Shown: one piece after another, positions 53,961-64,000 of the stretch
Numbering within the stretch: position 1 is the stretch's first letter
Layout: each line of letters opens with the position of its first letter
Origin: Mytilus trossulus
Lineage: Eukaryota; Mollusca; Bivalvia; Mytilida; Mytilidae
NCBI RefSeq assembly: GCF_036588685.1
Contig: NC_086383.1
Coordinates: 38,696,171 to 38,760,170, forward strand
Direction: 5' to 3'
DNA length: 64,000 bases
The notes under the pieces: model-generated
Told to the model about the DNA's origin: nothing
Database searches by the model: none
Seen by the model: the letters and a program-made list of their open reading frames with translations, nothing else
Position numbers and translations under genes: made by a program

Positions 53961-56900
53961 TTCGACTGCACCATAAAAACAACTTCGTCTGTACATTTAA
54001 GCCATACCGACTTCGTCTGTACCATCAAGCCTCAATGATTTAGATAGTACCATAAGTAATAACTTCGTCTATACCATTAAAACAACAACTTCGTCTGTAC
54101 CATAAAAAAACAACAACTTCGACTGCAACATAAAAAAAAACTTCGACTGCACCATACAAACAACTTCATCTGTACATTAAAGTCTTTGTTTGTAACATTA
54201 AGCCTCGATAATTTCGTTTGAACCATAAGTAATTATAACTTCGTCTGAACCATAAAAACAGCAACTTTATTTGCAACATCAAAAAACAACATCATCGACT
54301 AAATCATTAAAAAACTACAACTTCGGCTTCACCATTAAAAAACAACAACTTCGACTGAAACATAAAAACAACTTCATCTGTACATAAAAGCAACACTGCC
54401 TTCATCTGTAACATAAAGCCTGAATTATTTCGTTTGAACCACAAGTAATAACTTCGTCTGTACCATAAAAACAACAAATTCGACTGCACCATAAAAACTA
54501 CAACTTTGGCTGCACCATTAAACAACAACAACTTCGACTGCATCATAAAAAACAACAACTCCGTCTGTACATTAAAGCCACACCAACTTTGTCGGTATCA
54601 TAAAGCCTCGATGATTTAGATTGTACCATAAGTAATAACAACTTCGTCTGTGCCATAAAACAACCCTCGTCTTTGCCATAAAAACAACAACTTCGTCTTT
54701 ACAATAAAAAAAAAACTTCGACTGAAACATAAAAATAAAACGCCGACTGCACCATATAAACAATATCATCTGTACATTAAAGCCACACTGCCTTCATCTG
54801 TTACATAAATCCTGAATAATTGCGTTTGACCCATAAGTAATAACAACTTCGTATGTACCATTAAAACAACAATTTCGACTGCACCATAAAAACTATACAA
54901 CTCCGGCTTCACCATTAAACAACAACAACTTCGACTGCATCATAAAAAAACAACAACTTCGTCTGTACATTAAAGACACACCAACTTCGTCGGTACCATA
55001 AAGCCTCAATGATTTAGATTGTACTTCAAGTAATAACAACTTCGTCTGTGCCGTAAAAACAACAACTTCGTCTGTGCCATAAAAACAACAATTTCGTCTG
55101 TACAATAAAAAAAAACCAACTTCTAAAACGACTGAAACATAAAAATGATAAGTCGACTGCACCATAAAAACAACTTCATCTGTACATAAAAGCAACACTG
55201 CCATCATCTGTAACAAAGCCTGAATTATTTCGTTTGAACCATAAGTAATAACTTCGTCTGTACCATAATAGCCTGAATAATTTCGTTTGAACCATAAGTA
55301 AATTAATAACTTCGTCTGTACCATAAAAACAACAATTTCGACTGCACCATAAAAACTACAACTTTGGCTGCACCATTAAAAAACAAAAAATTCGACTGCA
55401 TCATAAAAAACAACAACTTCGTCTGTACATTAAAGCCACACCAACTTTGTCGGTATCATAAAGCCTCGATGATTTAGATTGTACCATAAGTAATAACAAC
55501 TTCGTCTGTGCCATAAAACAACCCTCGTCTGTGCCATGAAAAACAACAACTTCGTCTTTACAATAAAAAAACAACAACTTCGACTGAAACATAAAAATAA
55601 AACGCCGACTGCACCTTAAAAACAATATCATCTGTACATTAAAGCCACACTGCCTTCATCTGTAACAAAGCCTGAATAATTTCGTATGAACCATAAGTAA
55701 TAACTTCGTCTGTACCATAAAACAACAATTTCGACTGCACCATAAAAACTACAACTTTGGCTGCACCATTAAAAAACAACAACTTCGACTGCATCATAAA
55801 AAACAACAACTTCGTCTGTACATTAAAGCCACACCAACTTCGTCGGTACCATAAAGCCTCAATGATTTAAATTGTACCATAAGTAATAACAACTTCGTCT
55901 GTGCCATACAAACAAAAACTTCGTCTGTGCCATAAAAACAACAACTTCGTCTTTACAATAAAAAAACAACAACTTCGACTGAAACATAAAAAAAAGCGTC
56001 GACTGTACCATAAAAACAACTTCATCTGTACATTAAAGCCACACTGCCTTCATCTGTTACATAAATCCTGAATAATTGCGTTTGACCCATAAGTTATAAC
56101 AACTTCGTCTGTACCATTAAAACAACAATTTCGACTGCACCATAAAAACTACAACTTCGGCTTCACCATTAAACAACAACAACTTCGAATGCATCATAAA
56201 AAACAACAACTCCGTCTGTACATTAAAGCCACACCAACTTCGTCGGTACCATAAAGCCTCAATGATTTAGATTGTACCACAAGTAATAACAACTTCGTCT
56301 GTGCCGTAAAAACAACAACTTCGTCTGTACCAAAAAAACCACCAACAACTTCGTCTGTTCACTAAAAAAATACTTCTGAAACGACTGAAACATAAAAATG
56401 ATAAGTCGACTGCACCATAAAAACAACTTCATCTGTACATAAAAGCAACACTGCCTTCATCTGTAACAAAGCCTGAATTATTTCGTTTGAACCACAAGTA
56501 ATAACTTCGTCTGTACCATAATAGCCTGAATAATTTCGTTTGAACCATAAGTAAATTAATAACTTCGTCTGTACCATAAAAACAACAATTTCGACTGCAC
56601 CATAAAAACTACAACTTTGGCTGCACCATTAAAAAACAAAAACTTCGACTGCATCATAAAAAACAACAACTTCGTCTGTACATTAAAGCCACACCAACTT
56701 TGTCGGTATCATAAAGCCTCGATGATTTAGATTGTACCATAAGTTATAACAACTTCGTCTGTGCCATAAAACAACCCTCGTCTGTGCCATGAAAAAAAAC
56801 AACTTCGTCTTTACAATAAAAAAAAACAACTTCGACTGAAACATAAAAATAAAACGCCGACTGCACCATAAAAACAATATCATCTGTACATTAAAGCCAC

Positions 56901-59032
56901 ACTGCCTTCATCTGTAACAAAGCCTGAATAATTTCGTATGAACCATAAGTAATAACTTCGTCTGTACCATAAAACAACAATTTCGACTGCACCATAAAAA
57001 CTACAACTTTGGCTGCACCATTAAAAAACAACAACTTCGACTGCATCATAAAAAACAACAACTTCGTCTGTACATTAAAGCCACACCAACTTCGTCGGTA
57101 CCATAAAGCCTCAATGATTTAAATTGTACCATAAGTAATAACAACTTCGTCTGTGCCATACAAACAAAAAACTTCGTCTGTGCCATAAAAACAACAACTA
57201 CGTCTTTACAATAAAAAACAACAACTTCGACTGAAACATAAAAATAAAACGTCGACTGTACCATAAAAACAACTTCATCTGTACATTAAAGCCACACTGC
57301 CTTCATCTGTTACATAAATCCTGAATAATTGCTTTTGACCCATAAGAAATAACAACTTCGTCTGTACCATAAAAACAACAATTTCGACTGCACCATAAAA
57401 ACTACAACTTCGGCTTCACCATTAAACAACAACAACTTCGAATGCATCATAAAAAACAACAACTCCGTCTGTACATTAAAGACACACCAACTTCGTCGGT
57501 ACCATAAAGCCTCAATGATTTAGATTGTACCACAAGTAATAACAACTTCGTCTGTGCCGTAAAAACAACAACTTCGTCTGTACCAAAAAAAAACCAACAA
57601 CTTCGTCTGTTCAATAAAAAAATACTTCTGAAACGACTGAAACATAAAAATGATAAGTCGACTGCACCATAAAACAACTTCATCTGTACATTAAAGCCAC
57701 ACTGCCTTCATCTGTAACAAAGCCTGAATAATTTCGTATGAACCATAAGTAATAACTTCGTCTGTACCATAATAGCCTGAATAATTTCGTTTGAACCATA
57801 AGTAAATTAATAACTTCTTCTGTACCATTAAAACAACAATTTCGACTGCACCATTTAAACTACAACTTTGGCTGCACCATTAAAAAACAACAACTTCGAC
57901 TGCATCATAAAAAACAACAACTTCGTCTGTACATTAAAGCCACACCAAATTTGTCAGTATCATAAAGCCTCGATGATTTAGATTGTACCATAAGTAATAA
58001 CAACTTCGTCTGTGCCATTAAACAACCCTCGTCTGTGCCATGAAAAACAACAACTTCGTCTTTACAAAAAAAAAACAACAACTTCGACTGAAACATAAAA
58101 ATAAAACGCCGATAAAAACAATTTCATCTGTACATTAAAGCCACACTGCCTTCATCTGTAACAAAGCCTGAATAATTTCGTTTGAACCATAAGTAATATC
58201 TTCGTCTGTACCATAAAACAACAATTTCGACTGCACCATAAAAACTACAACTTTGGCTGCACCATTAAAAAACAACAACTTCGACTGCATCATAAAAACC
58301 AACAACTTCGTCTGTACATTAAAGCCACACCAACTTCGTCGGTACCATAAAGCCCCAATGATTAAATTGTACCATAAGTAATAACAACTTCGTCTGTGCC
58401 ATACAAACAAAAACTTCGTCTGTGCCATAAAAAACAACAACTTCGTCTTTACAATAAAAAAAACAACAACTTCGACTGAAACGTAAAAACAACAACTTCG
58501 ACTGAAACATAAAAATAAAACGTCGACTGTACCATAAAAACAACTTCATCTGTACATTAAAGCCACACTGCCTTCATCTGTTACATAAATCCTGAATAAT
58601 TGCGTTTGACCCATAAGTAATAAAAAACTTCGTCTGTACCATTAAAACAACAATTTTGACTGCACCATAAAAACTACAACTTCGGCTTCACCATTAAACA
58701 ACAACAACTTCGACTGCATCATAAAAAACAACAACTGCGTCTGTACATTAAAGACACACCAACTTCGTCGGTACCATAAAGCCTGAATGATTTAGATTGT
58801 ACCATAAGTAATAATAACTTCGTCTGTACCATAAAAACAACAATTTCGACTGCACCATAAAAAACAACAACTTTGACTGCTCCATAAATAAAAACAACTT
58901 CATTTGTACATTAAAGCCACACCAACTTCGTCTGTACTATAAAGCATCAATAATATCTTTTGTACCATAAGTAAAAACTTCGTCTGTACCATAAAGTCAC
59001 ATTAACATCATCTATACTATAAAGTAGTGTCG
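53961..59032. repeat. Satellite B with higher-order period of about 1.25 kb
   Basis: Units near AACTTCGTCTGTACCATAAA plus AACAACA, clearly related to satellite A. Distinct variants recur at fixed spacing: TGTTACATAAATCCTGAATA at about 54800, 56053, 57307 and 58574; the TCGTCGGTACCATAAAGCC/AAATTGTACC block at about 55830, 57087 and 58336. Minus-strand open frames here are satellite translation, not genes. Confidence 0.95.
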
Positions 59033-59121
59033 TCAAATCAAACAGTTTCGACTAATCGGTTACTCGGATTAACCGGTTGGTCAAAGTCAACCATTTTAGG
59101 TCAAAGAACAAGCTTCAAAAC
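59033..59121. other. Break in satellite B
   Basis: Satellite ends after ACTATAAAG. The interval to 59700 holds an R1 fragment and a MITE. Confidence 0.5.
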
Positions 59122-59255
59122 GGACAAAAACTGACCATCAGGTTCCCGACTTAAGACAGGTGCAAGCAAACGAAGTGGGTTTATACATTTTGATTTGTAC
59201 CAACCTTTACCCTTACCTGAAACAATAGTGTAACATCTCAACATAAAAGACACGC
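59122..59255 (+). repeat. Dispersed repeat R1, tail fragment
   Basis: CAGGTTCCCGACTTAAGACA and CCTTACCTGAAACAATAGTG blocks match the tail of 2710-3095. Confidence 0.7.
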
Positions 59256-59446
59256 TATACGTTTTTAATTTAAATCTCGCCATAAATACATCAAATACTT
59301 AAATAATGTTTTCGAGTATTATAAAAAAATATTGCATTCATGATGAGAAAATATTCACAGCTAATTATATATATAATATAACTGCATGGTGAATGTTGAA
59401 CAAATGCGATGAACTGGAAAAAAATACGTAGGGGTAATTCGTTATA

Positions 59447-59653
59447 CTGTGGATTCATTATTATTTGTTGGATACCAATTTTCGTGGATTTCGTGGGTAC
59501 AGATGAACCACGAAATTAAATGTTCAACGAATAACAAAATTTATGTAGGCGTATATGCAGACTTTGGCAAAACCACGAAACTAAATATCCACGAACATGC
59601 AGTTTTCCGTAATCCACGAAAATTGGTACCCTCGAAAATAAATGAATCCACAG
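59447..59653. mobile_element. MITE, CTGTGGATTCATT ends
   Basis: 207 bp, TA on both sides. Inverted ends CTGTGGATTCATT continue inward as GGATACCAATTTTCGTGGAT and its complement (about 45 bp in all). The interior has further CCACGAAA words. The 71-codon frame over it is not a gene. Confidence 0.85.
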
Positions 59654-59699
59654 TATGTGTGTAATTCAGGTTTCATACATGGTATAAAATGTGACATTT

Positions 59700-59875
59700 T
59701 TTGCTAAGAGTATAAACCACAAAGCAATACCAACTTCATCTGTACAATAAAGGTATATCAACTTCGACTGTACCATAAAGCATCACTTAGCTCGTCTATA
59801 CCACAAAGCAACACTTATTTATCCGTACCATAAACAAACACTTATTTCGTCAATACCGTACCATTAAGCAATTCA
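59700..59875. repeat. Satellite B remnant
   Basis: Six diverged units (CAACTTCATCTGTACAATAA, CAACTTCGACTGTACCATAA) that end about 125 bp from the FkbM gene's stop codon. Confidence 0.85.
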
Positions 59876-59958
59876 AGACAAACTTCCCAAAAAGTGGATA
59901 TGCATTTAACATGGTTCTTTGTATTCGTGGCATGAAAATCTTTGAGACAAGGAATTGA

Positions 59959-59964
59959 TTTATT
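59959..59964 (-). terminator. Poly(A) signal AATAAA of the FkbM gene
   Basis: AATAAA on the minus strand 37 nt after the stop codon at 60002. Confidence 0.6.
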
Positions 59965-60001
59965 CACTTTTATCGGTATTAATAACAAAAATATACACAA
60001 T

Positions 60002-60898
60002 TTATCTAATTTTTCTAAAGATGTCATCACCTTGTAGTTTATGTATCCATTTATACCCCTTTTGTTTCATAAAAGAGAGTATGTCATTACGATTTTGGTC
60101 CGTTTCTATCGTAAACACATCAATATTAATTTCGTCCCATTCAATTGAATTTAATATGTGCATTTCTGCACCCTCTACATCCAGAGAAAAGTAATCGATA
60201 GAATTACGCCCTACGGTTCTCATTAGCTGTCGAAACGTAAGACAATCCACTTTAACAGTCTCACTGGCATGAGCCCAGTTTTTGTGTTTACCATAGGTAA
60301 TTTTGTCCCTGATTATACGTTTGCGATGCCTTTCTGTTAGTGTTTCCTTAGCACTAGTTATTCCACCAGCTAACACAAATGACATTGATGGCAGACTTTT
60401 ACTTACGCATGCGTTCACCATATAGCACTTCCGGTCTTTTTTAAACATTATATCATACGTATAAGGATTGGCTTCAACAAGCAACCCATTCCAATTTCGT
60501 ATTTTTTCAAAAAATAAAGTATTTGAAAAACTTTCACCATCATACCCTCCAATTTCTAAAAAGAATCCATTTTGTTTTTGATCAAATAACTTGTCAAGAA
60601 ACAGGTCCTGTCCATATTGTGACCAGCTTATCACATTTTTTCTGACTCCTGTTGGGTGTTCAAGTTTATAACTCCCTTTTCCTTTTATCATTACTTTTGG
60701 TTTCATGGATATTTCTTCGTTTGTGAGGGCTGACTCATTTCTTTTTGCGATATGAATAAACTCAGAGGCATATATCTGTTTATTTGTTTCGTTCAACGTG
60801 TACTGCCTTTTATTTTGAAAATCAATAAAATTGAATAGGAAAAAAATAAAAGCAGCAAAAAGCACAATCGTAACGCAACATTTCGAACTGGATTTCAT
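60002..60898 (-). CDS. FkbM-family methyltransferase, type II membrane protein
   Basis: 298 residues, one exon, intact. A short basic cytoplasmic start (MKSSSK) and a membrane anchor at residues 8-25 fit a Golgi/ER type II protein. The catalytic part has SQYGQD (93-98), the SAM-binding FLEIGGYDG (113-121), LLVEANP (139-145) and DYFSLDVEGAE (235-245), the usual order of FkbM (Methyltransf_21) domains. Secreted-pathway FkbM proteins of invertebrates are often labelled Star-like; the substrate is unknown. The ATG at 60898 is the only start that keeps the anchor. A possible acceptor (ATTATCAG) lies 13 nt upstream, so a 5' UTR intron cannot be excluded. Satellite B ends just beyond its 3' end. Confidence 0.85.
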   Translation of the reverse strand: MKSSSKCCVTIVLFAAFIFFLFNFIDFQNKRQYTLNETNKQIYASEFIHIAKRNESALTNEEISMKPKVMIKGKGSYKLEHPTGVRKNVISWSQYGQDLFLDKLFDQKQNGFFLEIGGYDGESFSNTLFFEKIRNWNGLLVEANPYTYDIMFKKDRKCYMVNACVSKSLPSMSFVLAGGITSAKETLTERHRKRIIRDKITYGKHKNWAHASETVKVDCLTFRQLMRTVGRNSIDYFSLDVEGAEMHILNSIEWDEINIDVFTIETDQNRNDILSFMKQKGYKWIHKLQGDDIFRKIR

Positions 60899-61097
60899 CT
60901 TCCTTTCTTCTCTGATAATTTGTTTTATCTCATATATCCAATAACAAAACTCTACAAAATAAGAAATAGTTATTATGCATGTTGTTCAAGAGTATACTCA
61001 GTTTTATACTGCACTCGTTATATTTGAGCAGTCAAAATGCGTTGACTGTATATTTCTATGTCAAATACAGTCACCGTTGACCCGATATAACTTTTCC
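60899..61097 (-). promoter_or_regulatory. Upstream region of the FkbM gene
   Basis: AT-rich; no clear TATA box. Promoter role is by position only. Confidence 0.25.
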
Positions 61098-61130
61098 TCA
61101 TGAATAATAGAAATTTTCGAAACTATATAT

Positions 61131-62100
61131 AGAGATTAATACATGGCCTTTTCCATATCAGCCTGGGTATCATATGGGTCGAGGGATGATACCCAGGCTG
61201 ATATGGAAAAGGCCATGTATTAATCGCTTTATCATATACTTCCGACAATAGTTTTATGTAAGGAAAAAAACCAAATGCAACAACTAAAACAGTCAAAAAC
61301 TTTATTAAGAAGTTAAGTTATAAATTCAATATACTATAATTGTCAACTAACAGCATCACTACCTCCATATATATGTACATTGTATGGTAACATTTCCTAT
61401 AGAGGAATTTTGAAACATTGAATATTTGGAAGAGTTTCATGATCATTATTACTCCATGTTTGTGGTACTATAAAATGATTCATAATTGCCAATGGCATTT
61501 GTTAGCAAGTACTAAACTATCCCCACAAAAGTTCCCGTAAATTTTGACGTCGTCATCAATATCTGACGTCACAATGGAAAAATAACAACCGATACCGGAA
61601 ACACCGGAAGTAACTTGCACGAGAAGCACTGTTATGGGTTTTTGCACGAGACGCCCCTGATATGGGTTATCAGACCGGGCTGATATGGGTTATCAGCCTG
61701 GGTGGGAAATTATGGCTTGTGTACTTCCGTTCGTTACACATATGCAAAAGCTATCATATTAATGCTAAGTATATGATAAAAATAAATATAGTTTCAAAAA
61801 TTTCTATTATTCATAAAAAATTCCTCTATAGGAAATTACCATACAATGTACATATATATGGAGGTAGTGATGCTGTTAGTTGACAATTATAGTATATTGA
61901 ATTTATAACTTAACTTCTTAATAAAGTTTTTGACTGTTTTAGTTGTTGCATTTGTTTTTTTTCCTTACATTAAACTATTGTCGGAAGTATATGATAAAGC
62001 GATTAATACATGGCCTTTTCCATATCAGCCTGGGTATCATCCCTCGACCCATATGATACCCAGGCTGATATGGAAAAGGCCATGTATTAATCTCTATTTT
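61131..62100. repeat. Large inverted repeat with hairpin ends
   Basis: Arms of about 290 bp (about 61131-61425 and 61805-62100) are near-identical in reverse complement around a spacer of about 380 bp. Each arm ends in its own hairpin: ATGGCCTTTTCCATATCAGC and its complement around a short ATGGGTCGAGGG loop. ATGAATAATAGAAATTTT at 61098 is also inverted near 61790-61817. Non-coding. Confidence 0.9.
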
Positions 62101-62640
62101 ATCTTACCTCCAATAGATTTATTGGGATATGATTGGTTAATGGACTACACGTGGTGACTACGTATATTTGATATAGGATGTCCTAAACAAATACATGGCT
62201 AGTTACCATATGGGGTTAGTAAGGAGTTGCTTCCCTTTCCAAACAAAAAAGATGCCACAACCCTTTATAAAAACAACACGGTGTTGAGGAAAAATCTGAA
62301 AGGATTCAACTGACGACGAAATTAACGATGAAAGGTTGAAATAAGTTCATAAAACATAATGAAAGTAACAAGTTGTTACCGTTGGCATAACGGAGTTACT
62401 TCCCTTTAAAAAAAGAAATCTGAAAGGATTCAACGACAAAGAAGTAAATACATGTAATACACGATTGAAATAAATTCTTACAAGAGATTTAAAGCTTAAA
62501 AGTTGATATTGTTGTCATTTGTTTTCAGTACAGACAAATGGAAGTATAGGATATTAATACTTAATATTGAAGACTTGAGGCTTTGATAGGCCGCGAGTCA
62601 AAATACCACATGCGTAGATAGTCGGCAAGATAAATTCGTT
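62101..62640. repeat. Dispersed repeat R6, copy 2
   Basis: Homologous in blocks to 35165-35522. It contains an internal duplication: AATCTGAAAGGATTCAAC occurs at about 62293 and 62427. Confidence 0.6.
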
Positions 62641-62657
62641 ACACGGTGTGCTAGTAT

Positions 62658-62942
62658 ATTAGAAAAGTATCGCATTCATGAATGTTTGATATTAAAAAAA
62701 CATCGCTATGATATAAGACAAACATCGCATTGATATAATACGACTCAAACTTATTTCTGTTACAATTTTTGGAAAAACATATTTCACTTGTAAATAATTA
62801 CACTAGATGTATGTTTCATTATAATAGGTTATTCTGATTGGCTACACTACAATCTCGCGTTATTCCTTAAGCAACTTCATTACACAATAAAATTTATCAT
62901 TCATGATGACACGAGGTCCAACAATAAAGTGAAAGTTCATGT
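62658..62942 (+). repeat. Direct duplication, first copy
   Basis: About 285 bp starting ATTAGAAAAGTATCGCATTC and ending CCAACAATAAAGTG; repeated at 63102-63384 with few differences. Confidence 0.85.
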
Positions 62943-63101
62943 AAGCGTTAATTTTGTTACAGATACGAAATTTTAGTGATGTTGATCCTCAAACATTAAG
63001 CCGGTCATGAACTAAGTTTGTGAATTATGTTTGCGGTTTTCTTGACATGCATTGTGACGTGTCCTCGTATTCATTTTATATTAGAAAACTATAGCAGTTA
63101 T

Positions 63102-63384
63102 ATTAGAAAAGTATCGCATTCATACATTTTTGATATTAAAAAAACATCGCTATGATATAAGACAAACATCGCATTGATATAATACAACTCAAACTTATTT
63201 CTTTAACAATTTTTGGAAAAACATATTTCACTTGTAAATAATTACACTAGATGTATGTTTCATTATAATAGGTTATTCTGATTGGCTACACTACAATCTC
63301 GCGTTATTCCTTAAGCAACTTCATTACACAATAAAATTTATCATTCATGATGACACGAGGTCCAACAATAAAGTGCACAGGTAA
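63102..63384 (+). repeat. Direct duplication, second copy
   Basis: Starts 444 bp after the first. Contains the shared TTCTGATTGGCTACACTAC block, also inverted near 33501. Confidence 0.85.
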
Positions 63385-63429
63385 ATTAGATAAAAACTGT
63401 AATTATAAGTATTGAATGCTTCTTTTGTA

Positions 63430-63525
63430 ACTTCATAGGGTTGTAAAAGCGTTGACCGTGCGCACCTTTTTAGAATGAAGCGCTTTCGCATCAACGCTTG
63501 TACATCCCAATGAAGTTACAAAAAG
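63430..63525. repeat. Degenerate hairpin, relative of 33229-33323
   Basis: GGGTTGTAAAAGCGTTGACCG and GAATGAAGCGCTTTCGCATC match the 33.2-kb hairpin in inverted orientation; its own stem is weakened by mismatches. Confidence 0.6.
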
Positions 63526-64000
63526 AAGCATTCAATTCTTACATATTTTTTGTTTGAAACCTATAAATCATTATGTTTCATGCTTATTGTTTATATTTTA
63601 GTCCATACTCAAACGAATACGTTCACCATCGACAGCTAATGTACATTTCCAGTCTATGGAAGAAGGGAATCGATAAAAACTGTTCTTATATCACAAAGCG
63701 ATATTGTCTAATATCAATTGTAAATATGCAGACATTCCATGCGGAAAATGTTGTTTTCGGCTACGAAAAAGTAAGAAAATACTAACTTTAAAACTTATTA
63801 TTCAAATATAAACAACAATTGAGTCTAAATATACATTCAGAAGTTAGTTAGAACCAAACGTTTATGTCTGTGTAAAATTTGAAGTGCTGTGTTTTTCTTA
63901 TATACATAAATATACAAATGCTATTATTTCTAATATCAATGCGATACTTTTAAAATATCATAGCGGAGTTTTTCTTATATCAATATTAGTACTTATAAGT
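63526..64000. other. No gene seen; window edge
   Basis: AT-rich. TATCAATGCGATACTTTT near 63936 is the inverse of words in the 62658/63102 duplication, so the repeat probably continues beyond the window. Confidence 0.4.

Noticed and set aside
54307-58549. Minus-strand frames with YRRSCCF-type repeats, looking like Cys-rich proteins
   Set aside because: They are translations of satellite B, recurring with its 1.25-kb period and broken between units.
1-64000. tRNA or rRNA genes
   Set aside because: I searched by eye for A/B-box pairs and rRNA cores and saw none convincing. A short GGTTCAATCC in R2 resembles a B box but no A box or cloverleaf accompanies it.

Overview
The window reads as nuclear DNA of a marine bivalve, most likely a mussel of the genus Mytilus. 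This is an inference: the DNA is AT-rich, genes have introns, and several dispersed repeat families (called R1, R2, R3 and R4 here) look like the ones that pepper Mytilus sequence. No marker gene confirms the species. Most of the window is transposon, satellite and inverted-repeat DNA, with four probable host genes set into it.

Layout. 0-7.3 kb: dispersed repeats and small inverted-repeat elements. 7.5-8.6 kb: an intact 7TM receptor (+). 8.6-15.4 kb: AGATATCT tandem DNA with a TTAA-flanked element inside it, an LTR-flanked non-autonomous retroelement, and other foldback elements. 16.4-21.4 kb: an apparently full-length two-ORF LINE (-), in which ORF1 and ORF2 share one frame and are separated by a single TAG. 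21.9-26.3 kb: a Crinkler-like P-loop NTPase with a candidate nuclease-like C-terminus (+), with a possible tiny first exon. 27.6-32.85 kb: a satellite with a 28-30 bp unit, interrupted by two reverse-transcriptase fragments. 35.8-39.3 kb: a broken CR1-like LINE (-) with a PHD finger and a 2A-like motif. 40.1-47.9 kb: a previously unrecognised six-exon coiled-coil gene (-) that I assembled from splice sites and matching intron phases. 50.4-52.3 kb: a Penelope-like reverse-transcriptase remnant (+). 52.7-59.9 kb: the same 30-bp satellite grading into a second, related satellite with a higher-order period of about 1.25 kb. 60.0-60.9 kb: an intact FkbM-type methyltransferase gene (-). 61.1-64 kb: a large inverted repeat and tandem duplications.

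The host genes show no shared pathway. What ties the window together is mobile DNA: satellites carry retroelement pieces, a TTAA element sits inside a Penelope-like tail, and the introns of the six-exon gene hold several transposons and a minisatellite made from one of its own exon-intron boundaries. Candidates for new biology are the six-exon gene, the Crinkler-like gene, the in-frame TAG LINE, the 2A-like LINE and the satellite arrays, whose edges share a sequence suggesting they are the core of a mobile element.
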